Assembly (NCBI GenBank): GCA_050946775.1 | Contig: JBMNVL010000008.1 | Location: 1-31,356 of the forward strand | Direction of reading: 5' to 3' | From: UMGS1474 sp050946775 | Lineage (GTDB): Bacteria; Bacillota; Clostridia; Oscillospirales; Acutalibacteraceae | Length of the DNA stretch: 31,356 bases | In this document: positions 24,845 to 31,356 of the stretch, in pieces | Layout of the letters: each line of letters opens with the position of its first letter | Numbering within the stretch: the first letter of the stretch is position 1 | The notes under the pieces: generated by a model | Told to the model about the DNA's origin: nothing | What the model saw: only the letters and a program-made list of their open reading frames with translations | Databases searched by the model: none | Translations under genes and position numbers: made by a program

Positions 24845-27800
24845 ATGCGCGCGTTGAAACGACTGACGGCGATCGCGGGCAGCTTGTTGATGCTGCTGAC
24901 GGCGATGACGCCCTTTACCGTGCTGGCGGCCGTCAACGTCGACGGCTACGACGAGGTGCTGCGGTTTACGAGTTTTGAAAAAACCCACACCGTCCCCAGT
25001 TGGGGCAACAGCATCTATGCCGACTGGACGGCGGCGCCGACCACCGACGTCACCGCCGGCCACGAATTTGAAAACCTGCGCCTGCAGCTCAAGTTCACCT
25101 TGAGCGGGCCGCAGGCACCCGGCACCGAAAAGACCTCCACCTGGAACAAGGGCGGCTACATCAAGCTGCGCTCGGTGGACGTCGCCAACAAGCCGGGCGA
25201 TCCCGATCTGCCGGAAAACGGCGGGCCTTACGCAGGCAACGCCGAGCACAATTTCGGCTGGAACATCACCTCCCAGTCGAGCAACCCCATCCGGCTTCAC
25301 GCCGGTGAAAACGAGCTGTTGATCCCGCTGGCGCATTTTGAGGGCGACGGCTACTCGGTCAACCATCGCGGCATGATCGACTGGACCAAACTCAACCGCA
25401 TCCTGATCGCCATCGACGGCAAGGATATGGTCAAGGGAGTGGCGGATCACACCATGACCGTCACCTACGCCGCCGTGGTGGACGTGCACGAGCCGGCAAG
25501 CGCCGCCTCCGGGGTGAGAATGCCCACCCTGTTCGGCAACAACATGATGTTCCAGCGGGACAAAGCGATGAACGTCCACGGCTGGGGTGAACCGGGGCAG
25601 ACGGTCGAGGTGGCTTTTGCCAAGAGCGGCGCCGCCACTCCGCTGCAGAAAAAAACCGCGGCGGTGGACGCCGCCGGAAATTGGAGCGTCGATCTGGACG
25701 CCATGCCGGCGAGTTGGGACGAATACACCATGACGGTCACCGTTCGCGACGGCGACGCCGTGGTGGGCAAAAAAACCATCAGCCGCATTTTGATCGGCGA
25801 GGTCTGGGCGGCCGGCGGTCAGTCCAACATGGGCTTTGAGGTGATGAACGACCTGTACGCCGACGAGATCCTGGACGCGGCGAACAACGACACCATCCGC
25901 CTGTTTATCGAACCCAACTTCCCGCTGGGCGACAACAATCCCCAGCCTAAGGAAAATCAAATCGATATTCCCGGCGCTTACTGGTCCACCGCTGCCGACG
26001 ACGGCGATCTGGGGCTGGTATCGGCGGTGGGATATCACTTTTGCGTCGCCATGCAGGAAAAGCTGCAAATGCCGGTGGGCTTTTTGTACACCGCCGTTGG
26101 CGGCTCGGTGATTGAGGCGTGGATCTCCCGCGAGGCGATCGAAAACGACGCCGCCTACAAGCAGTTCCTCATTGGCAAGGGCAAATACTGCGACGACTCA
26201 AACTGGCCCGACAAGGGCAACCGGATGTCGGGGCTGTATATCCAGAAGATCAGCGCCCTCAAGGGTTACAACGTGGCGGGTACCATCTGGTACCAGGGCG
26301 AAAGCAACTCCGGCGAGCCGGAGATGTACGGCCACGCCATGAACGTTCTGCGGGAAGACTGGGGCCGCGTGTTCGGCTTTGAAAACGGCGCCGATATGCC
26401 CTTTGTCTTCACCACGGTCCAGCCCTGGATCACCGATCTGGACAACCCGCAGTTCCTCGGCTATTTTGCCGAGGGGATGTACGAAGGCTGGAAGCAAAGC
26501 GAAGACACCGATATGGCGATGATCACCATTTACGATCTGCCGCTGTATTTCGTCGACCGCAACGGCAAATCCTCCGACCCGATCCATCCGCGGTACAAGC
26601 AACCGGTGGGCGAACGGTTCGCCACCGCCGCTTACAATATGCTTTACAGCGATCAAGAGGTGGAATACACCGCCCCGGCCTATAAGAGCCACACCCCGGT
26701 GGACACCGACGGCGACGGCATTGCCGACGCCATTGACGTCACCTTTGACCGGGTGGGCGACGGGCTGGAAGTCATCAACGCCGTGTACGACGGCGACCAC
26801 CACGGCCACGAGTTGAGCAACAAGGGCGACGGACTGGGCGTGCTCAGTGAGACCGACGACGTCCACGGCTTCGCCATCGCCGGCACCGGCGGGGTCTACG
26901 TCAACGCCAAGGCAAAGATCATCGGAAAAGACACGGTGCGGGTGTGGAGCGACGGGCTGAAAAATCCCACCAATGTTACCTACAACTTCGTCACCTATTA
27001 CACCGGCGGCACCTTGAAAAACTCCGTCGGCATCCCGGCGGTGCCCTTCCGCAGCGACCGCTCCGCCGGCGCGGCCTACTGGAATATGCAGGACTGGGTT
27101 TACGCCGACGCCAACGTCTGGACCTGCTTCAGCAAGCAGATCAACGGCTCCAACAGCAACTGGGCGGATTTCCTGCCCGCCTGGGAAAGCAACGCCGACT
27201 GGAGCTACGATCCCGCAATCAAGGCAGAAGGCCGTGCGTCGGTGAAGATGACCTACACCCCTGATGCTACCGGCAAGACGAGTATCGGCCCGGTGCTGGG
27301 CTATCTCAACGAGCCCGCGCAGTATAACAACTTCGACACCGTCGCCGTCAGCGTGAAAAACGCCGACGATCGCGCCAAAGAGCTGTCGCTGCGCATCCAA
27401 TCCAAAGGCGTCGTCTACACGGCGGCGGTGGTGGAAAACTTCGCCGCCACCGAGGCGCTGAGTGCGCCCGTCGCCGCCGACAGCGACTTTACCGCCTACG
27501 CCTTCAGTTTGCGGGATCTGACCGGCGAAAACGGCCAGCCGGCGGAAAACGTCGACGACGTCCTGCAAAACGTCGAGCAGCTGCAGTTTACCTTTGCCGA
27601 TACCGCCGCCGGCACGGTCTATCTCGACGACGTGCGCTTCGGTTTCCTGTACGACGCCAACGTCGATAAGAGCGCCCTGCGCGCCGAGCTGGCCAAAGAG
27701 GTCGATCCTTCCCTGTGCCAGTTGGATTCGCTGGCAGAGTATGAGACCGCCAAGCAGAACGCCCGGCAGGTGCTGGCCGATCCGGTGGCCAATCAAAGCC

Positions 27801-28795
27801 AGATCGACCGCGCCGCGCAGGCACTGGCCGCCCGGCGGGAATCGCTGGTGGAGATCAACGTGGTGGGCACCTTCTCCAAATTCGAACGCACCACCGTGTC
27901 GGGCGTGGTGGGCAACAGCCTCTACGCCGACTGGACCATGGGCGACAACCTGCCCATCGATCTGAGCGGCTATGACATGAACGATCTGCGGCTGCAGCTC
28001 AAATTCACCCTGGTGATGCCCGACGGCGTGACCGAGACGGCCGCCACCTTCAACAACTTCGGCTGGATCAAGCTGCGCTCGGTCGACGTTGCCAACAAAC
28101 CGGGCGATCCCGATCTGCCGGAGAACGGCGGACCCCACGCCAATAACAACGAGCACAACTACGGCTGGATGCTGAACACGGGCGCCGGCAACCCCATCAA
28201 GCTGCACGCCGGTGAAAACTTCCTGCTCATCCCGCTGGTCAACACTCCCGGCGACGGGTATACCGTCACCAAACGCGGCGTGATCGACTGGTCGTCGGTC
28301 AACCGCATCCTGATGAACGTCGACGGCGGCGACGCCATGCGCGGCCACGACGGCGAGTTCAAGATGATCATGACCCAGGCACGGATCGTGGACGTTTCGG
28401 TCAACGCCGAACACAAGGCGGCGCTGCAAGCGGTCGTCGATCAAACGCCGGATACCTCCTCGGCCGGCGCCGAGCAGATCGCCGCTTACGAAGCCGCCAA
28501 AGCGGCAGCACAGGCGGTACTGGCCGACGATGCCGCCAACCTGACGGCGATCGCCGACGCCAAAAAGGCGCTGGAAAAGGCCGTGAAGGGGCTGATAACC
28601 ACCCCCGGCGACGTGGATGCCAGCGGCGATATCACCGCGGCCGACGCGCTGATGGCGCTGCAGGCGGCGACCGGCAAGATCACTCTGACCGACGCCCAGG
28701 CCGCCGCGGCCGACGTCGACGGCCAATCCGGTGTCACCGCCGCCGACGCACTGCTGATCCTCCAGTTCGCCACCGGCAAGATCACCGCGTTCTGA
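24845..28795 (+). CDS. Secreted SASA-family acetylesterase with duplicated beta-sandwich, two FIVAR repeats and dockerin
   Basis: 1316 residues. The ATG is 7 nt after AGAGGG, with a signal peptide to about residue 29 (VLAAV). A beta-sandwich module at about 40-215 is repeated at about 1009-1185; both share IKLRSVDVANKPGDPDLPEN and LHAGEN-x-LLIPL. The SASA catalytic region runs from about 226 (MPTLFGNNMMF), with GGQSNM (Ser327), IWYQGESN (Glu486) and DPIHPRYKQPVGERFA (His581). An EF-hand-like DTDGDGIAD loop at 620-628 may bind calcium. A further beta-sandwich spans about 760-935. FIVAR-like three-helix segments lie at about 939-1002 and 1187-1250. The dockerin occupies about 1254-1316 (GDVDASGDITAAD, ADVDGQSGVTAAD). 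The enzyme is a probable deacetylase of complex glycans held in a cohesin-dockerin assembly. It is a paralogue of the previous gene in the catalytic core, with a different accessory layout. Confidence 0.9.
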   Translation: MRALKRLTAIAGSLLMLLTAMTPFTVLAAVNVDGYDEVLRFTSFEKTHTVPSWGNSIYADWTAAPTTDVTAGHEFENLRLQLKFTLSGPQAPGTEKTSTWNKGGYIKLRSVDVANKPGDPDLPENGGPYAGNAEHNFGWNITSQSSNPIRLHAGENELLIPLAHFEGDGYSVNHRGMIDWTKLNRILIAIDGKDMVKGVADHTMTVTYAAVVDVHEPASAASGVRMPTLFGNNMMFQRDKAMNVHGWGEPGQTVEVAFAKSGAATPLQKKTAAVDAAGNWSVDLDAMPASWDEYTMTVTVRDGDAVVGKKTISRILIGEVWAAGGQSNMGFEVMNDLYADEILDAANNDTIRLFIEPNFPLGDNNPQPKENQIDIPGAYWSTAADDGDLGLVSAVGYHFCVAMQEKLQMPVGFLYTAVGGSVIEAWISREAIENDAAYKQFLIGKGKYCDDSNWPDKGNRMSGLYIQKISALKGYNVAGTIWYQGESNSGEPEMYGHAMNVLREDWGRVFGFENGADMPFVFTTVQPWITDLDNPQFLGYFAEGMYEGWKQSEDTDMAMITIYDLPLYFVDRNGKSSDPIHPRYKQPVGERFATAAYNMLYSDQEVEYTAPAYKSHTPVDTDGDGIADAIDVTFDRVGDGLEVINAVYDGDHHGHELSNKGDGLGVLSETDDVHGFAIAGTGGVYVNAKAKIIGKDTVRVWSDGLKNPTNVTYNFVTYYTGGTLKNSVGIPAVPFRSDRSAGAAYWNMQDWVYADANVWTCFSKQINGSNSNWADFLPAWESNADWSYDPAIKAEGRASVKMTYTPDATGKTSIGPVLGYLNEPAQYNNFDTVAVSVKNADDRAKELSLRIQSKGVVYTAAVVENFAATEALSAPVAADSDFTAYAFSLRDLTGENGQPAENVDDVLQNVEQLQFTFADTAAGTVYLDDVRFGFLYDANVDKSALRAELAKEVDPSLCQLDSLAEYETAKQNARQVLADPVANQSQIDRAAQALAARRESLVEINVVGTFSKFERTTVSGVVGNSLYADWTMGDNLPIDLSGYDMNDLRLQLKFTLVMPDGVTETAATFNNFGWIKLRSVDVANKPGDPDLPENGGPHANNNEHNYGWMLNTGAGNPIKLHAGENFLLIPLVNTPGDGYTVTKRGVIDWSSVNRILMNVDGGDAMRGHDGEFKMIMTQARIVDVSVNAEHKAALQAVVDQTPDTSSAGAEQIAAYEAAKAAAQAVLADDAANLTAIADAKKALEKAVKGLITTPGDVDASGDITAADALMALQAATGKITLTDAQAAAADVDGQSGVTAADALLILQFATGKITAF

Positions 28796-28800
28796 TCCGT
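28634..28800 (+). repeat. Dockerin-coding DNA repeat, copy 2
   Basis: Near-identical partner of 24471-24637, covering most of the dockerin, the stop codon and TCCGT after it. The stop differs (TGA here, TAA in copy 1). Confidence 0.85.
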
Positions 28801-28811
28801 TTACGACCGAG

Positions 28812-28862
28812 AATACCGCCGTTTTCGCCTATGCGAAAACGGCGGTATTTTTCGCTTTTTTG
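28812..28862 (+). terminator. Rho-independent terminator after the second dockerin esterase gene
   Basis: A perfect 17-bp stem pairs 28812-28828 with 28833-28849 around a CTAT loop (core ACCGCCGTTTTCGC), then TTTCGCTTTTTT. It is one of the strongest in the window. Confidence 0.92.
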
Positions 28863-28931
28863 GATGCTTTGCCCATGAGGCGTTATGAATTTTTGCCAAA
28901 TCCCCGGCATTTTTTTTGGAAACTTCGAGGA

Positions 28932-28960
28932 TAGGCATTTTTTTGGTTTTGTGGTAAACT
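28932..28960 (+). promoter_or_regulatory. Sigma-A-like promoter for the dockerin phosphoesterase gene
   Basis: TAGGCA (28932-28937), a 17-bp T-rich spacer and TAAACT (28955-28960), 4/6 matches each. The leader would be only about 23 nt before the ATG at 28990. Confidence 0.5.
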
Positions 28961-28989
28961 GGAAAAAAGCCAAAAAGGAGCGGTCATAG

Positions 28990-31308
28990 ATGAGGAGAAA
29001 AGGGATTCGGTTTTGCGGATGGCTTTTGACGCTGGCGCTGTTCGTCGGCATGATCATGCCGGTCGCGACGGCTCAGGAGTCGGAAGTGGAGCCCCAGCCG
29101 GCGGTGGAGGGCGCTATCACGGCGCTTGCGGCGGTGGACGGCTGCACGGCGCCCTTCGGAACGCCGCTGGCGAACGTCGGTCTGGCGGCCACGGTCGAGG
29201 CGCAGCGGGAGGATCAGGATCCGGTGGAACTGCCGCTGATCTGGACGATTGAAAACTACGACGAATTTCTGCCGGGCGACTATACGGCGACGGGCACGCC
29301 CGATCTGGAAGGGACGGCGCTGACCAATCCTTTGGAGCTGAGCGTCACCGCGACGGTTACGGTGTTACCGGCGGACAAGGAAAAGCTGCAGCAGCTGGTG
29401 GACGCCGCCGTTACCGAGCTGGACGAGAGCGTCTATAACGTGTACATCCGGCGCACCTATCAGCAGGCGCTGGAAGCGGCGCGGGCGGTGCTGGAGGACG
29501 ATCACGCTGCTCAGACGGCGATTGATCAGGCGGCCGATGGGATGGAAAAAGCCGCCCGTTCGCTGATAATCCACGACGATCCGGTGGAGGTGATGACCTT
29601 CTCCAAGAGTGACGGCGTGCAGACTCGTCTTCTGTACGGCACCATCTTCTATACCGACTGGAAAAAAGCGGACAACGCGCCCCGGGACATGAGCGGCAGC
29701 GCCGGGAACGGCGCCAACCGGAGTATGGCGCTGATGGCGACGGTGACCTTTACCGCTCTGCGCGAAGGGGTGGACGCCCAAAAGGCCTGGCGCAAGGTGA
29801 GCTTCCGTCTGCGTTCCTCCTGGATCGACAGCAAGGAGCAGGCGGCGGAGTTTGTTGAAGTGCGTCCCAAAGAGGTGGAGTGGATCGACGAGCATTCCTT
29901 CAACGTGACCGTTCCGCTGTCGGACATCAAGTCTGGCAAGATCAACTGGGCTGACGTCAAGGAACTGAACATTACCGCCGACGTGCAGGACGAGTATCAC
30001 CTGGAAAAACAGGGCGACAGCCCCGATCTGTCGATGACGCTGGAGAACGTGCGCATCGCGCCGTACACCCCCAGGGGCGCCGGCATCGGGGACGAAAAGC
30101 CCCTGCTGACCATCGCCTGCCTGAGCGATCTGCATACCCAGGAGAGTCTGCTTACCGATAATCCGCCTCATCTGCGGGGCGTAGTCACCAGCACCCTGTC
30201 CCAGATCAAGGAGACCGAGGACGTGGACGTCATCCTGATCGGCGGCGATATCACCAGCAACGACTATCTTTCCAAAAGCCGGCTGGAAAGCGTGTTGAAT
30301 CTGATTCCGGAATGGACCGACCCCATCACCAAAAACGTGCTGCTGGTCGCCGGCAACCACGATTACAACGCTGGCGAGCGGGATGGCTACAACTCGGCGC
30401 CGTATTACGATCTCATTATGAAGGATCGCGTCGGAGAATTGCCCGAGGAGGACGCCTATTACGAGACCTACAAGGGTATGGACATCCTGCTGGCGTATCA
30501 TTACGTTATCAACGGCTTTGATTTCGTCTGCCTGAACACCTCCCCGGCGGATATGGAGGGCAGCAAGCAAAACACCAATTACGTCTATACCCCCGGCGTT
30601 TTCGATTGGGTGGAGCAAAAACTGGCGCAGATCGGACCGGAAAAGACCGTTTTCGTCATGGGCCATCTGCCCATCGAGGGATCGGACAGTCTGCTCAAGA
30701 ACAAGGGACTCAAGGAAGAATCCTCTCAACGCATGATGGACGTGTTCAAAAACTACCCCAACGTGCTGTATCTGTACGGGCATGACCATGGCAGCAGCGA
30801 CAACGTGTACATCCACACCGACACCCTTCAGCGGGTGACGCTGCACGATATGGACGGGCAGATCATCGGCCGGGGCGGCGATCCGACCGATCCCGGGTTT
30901 GTCACCTCGTTTATGGGGTCGATGCGGTATTACAGCACCAAGCTCGACGCCGGCGCCAGCGCCAAGGATTCCAATGTGGTCCAGGCGCTGATGGTCTACG
31001 TGTACGAGGATCAGATCGTGCTGCAGATGAAAAACTACGGGGCCATTCCCGGCGGGGAATGGGATCTGCGCCCCGTTATCGTCAAACGCAACCGGTACGA
31101 GGCGCCGCCCGTGATCCTCGGCGACGTGGACGGGGAAAGCGGCGTGACCGCGGCCGACGCGCTGATGGCGCTGCAGGCGGCGACCGGTAAAATCGAGCTG
31201 ACGGATACCCGGGCGACCGCCGCCGACGTCGACGGCGTCGTAGGGATCAGCGCGGCGGATGCGTTGCTGATCCTCCAATTCGCCACCGGCAAGATCACCG
31301 CCTTCTGA
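28990..31308 (+). CDS. Secreted dockerin-bearing metallophosphoesterase with group-4 Ig-like and FIVAR domains
   Basis: 772 residues. The ATG lies 9 nt after AAAAAGGAG, with a signal peptide to about residue 28 (ATAQE). Residues about 43-125 resemble a group-4 bacterial Ig-like domain (FGTPLANVGL, FLPGDYTATG). Residues about 129-193 are a FIVAR-like helical repeat. Residues about 200-357 are a beta-sandwich related to the duplicated module in the preceding gene. The calcineurin-like phosphoesterase domain (about 370-700) has all metal-site blocks: SDLH (Asp380, His382), GGD (Asp420), GNHD (Asn456, His457), GHL (His559) and GHDH (His598, His600). The C-terminal dockerin is at about 710-772; its second loop has Val at position 5, weaker for calcium. 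It should hydrolyse phosphomono- or diesters outside the cell, using a two-metal centre. The substrate is unknown: phosphorylated glycans or teichoic acids are candidates. Confidence 0.9.
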   Translation: MRRKGIRFCGWLLTLALFVGMIMPVATAQESEVEPQPAVEGAITALAAVDGCTAPFGTPLANVGLAATVEAQREDQDPVELPLIWTIENYDEFLPGDYTATGTPDLEGTALTNPLELSVTATVTVLPADKEKLQQLVDAAVTELDESVYNVYIRRTYQQALEAARAVLEDDHAAQTAIDQAADGMEKAARSLIIHDDPVEVMTFSKSDGVQTRLLYGTIFYTDWKKADNAPRDMSGSAGNGANRSMALMATVTFTALREGVDAQKAWRKVSFRLRSSWIDSKEQAAEFVEVRPKEVEWIDEHSFNVTVPLSDIKSGKINWADVKELNITADVQDEYHLEKQGDSPDLSMTLENVRIAPYTPRGAGIGDEKPLLTIACLSDLHTQESLLTDNPPHLRGVVTSTLSQIKETEDVDVILIGGDITSNDYLSKSRLESVLNLIPEWTDPITKNVLLVAGNHDYNAGERDGYNSAPYYDLIMKDRVGELPEEDAYYETYKGMDILLAYHYVINGFDFVCLNTSPADMEGSKQNTNYVYTPGVFDWVEQKLAQIGPEKTVFVMGHLPIEGSDSLLKNKGLKEESSQRMMDVFKNYPNVLYLYGHDHGSSDNVYIHTDTLQRVTLHDMDGQIIGRGGDPTDPGFVTSFMGSMRYYSTKLDAGASAKDSNVVQALMVYVYEDQIVLQMKNYGAIPGGEWDLRPVIVKRNRYEAPPVILGDVDGESGVTAADALMALQAATGKIELTDTRATAADVDGVVGISAADALLILQFATGKITAF
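31147..31308 (+). repeat. Dockerin-coding DNA repeat, copy 3 (diverged)
   Basis: The first 41 bases (31147-31187) are essentially identical to the start of copies 1 and 2. The inter-repeat linker and second calcium loop are diverged, then the final segment (CTGATCCTCCA, CACCGGCAAGATCACCG) is close again. The encoded C-terminus ITAF is shared by all three proteins. Confidence 0.75.
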
Positions 31309-31324
31309 TTCTCGGCAACACAAA

Positions 31325-31356
31325 GCCCATCCCCGAAACGCGTTTCGGGGATGGGC
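31325..31356 (+). terminator. Perfect inverted repeat after the phosphoesterase gene, at the window edge
   Basis: GCCCATCCCCGAAACG (31325-31340) and its exact reverse complement (31341-31356) fill the end of the window. A loop would form from the central bases. The expected T-tract lies beyond the edge and cannot be seen. Confidence 0.7.

Overview
The window reads as a carbohydrate-scavenging region of an anaerobic Gram-positive bacterium of the class Clostridia, most plausibly an uncultured Oscillospirales/Ruminococcaceae-type gut or digester organism. The basis is high G+C by eye, AGGAGG-type ribosome-binding sites with frequent GTG starts, sigma-A-like promoters, lipoprotein signal peptides, FIVAR and group-4 Ig-like modules, a sorting-signal-like C-terminal tail, and three type I dockerin-like C-termini. 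The genus cannot be named from sequence alone. No RNA gene, CRISPR array, insertion sequence, integrase or transcription factor gene was recognised.

Layout. (1) Positions 1-6510, minus strand: a tight four-gene operon for a CUT1-type sugar ABC importer. In transcription order it encodes a very large solute-binding protein with two N-terminal beta-sandwich domains, two permeases with EAA loops, and an NHL-repeat/Yip1-like membrane protein that runs off the left edge. No ATPase gene is present, so a shared ATPase elsewhere is likely. (2) Positions 6511-7174: a divergent control region with two good sigma-A promoters and a palindromic, operator-like AT-rich element between them. (3) Positions 7175-12990, plus strand: a lipoprotein solute-binding protein without its own permeases, then a 1345-residue surface protein of about seven related beta-sandwich repeats with a C-terminal anchor. 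(4) Positions 13074-21096: a GH71/99-like hydrolase, a GH38 alpha-mannosidase interrupted by an apparent one-base deletion, and a secreted lipoprotein with two tandem pectate-lyase-superfamily beta-helices. This cluster ends at a strong terminator. (5) Positions 21188-31356: three separately promoted and terminated genes for secreted dockerin proteins. These are two SASA-family carbohydrate acetylesterases and one metallophosphoesterase.

How it may work together (inference). Secreted, docked esterases and a phosphatase would strip acetyl and phosphate groups from a glycan. The beta-helix lipoprotein and the repeat protein would bind or cut it at the surface. The two solute-binding proteins and the permease pair would import oligosaccharides. 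The GH71/99-like enzyme and GH38, which have no signal peptide, would finish them in the cytoplasm. GH38, and more loosely the GH99 relationship, point to an alpha-mannose-containing glycan, but the substrate is not proven.

Main points for a second look: the GH38 frameshift, near-identical dockerin-coding DNA in neighbouring genes with no recognisable cohesin, the anchored repeat protein next to them, an internally duplicated beta-sandwich module shared by two dockerin genes, and the operator-like palindrome in the divergent promoter region.
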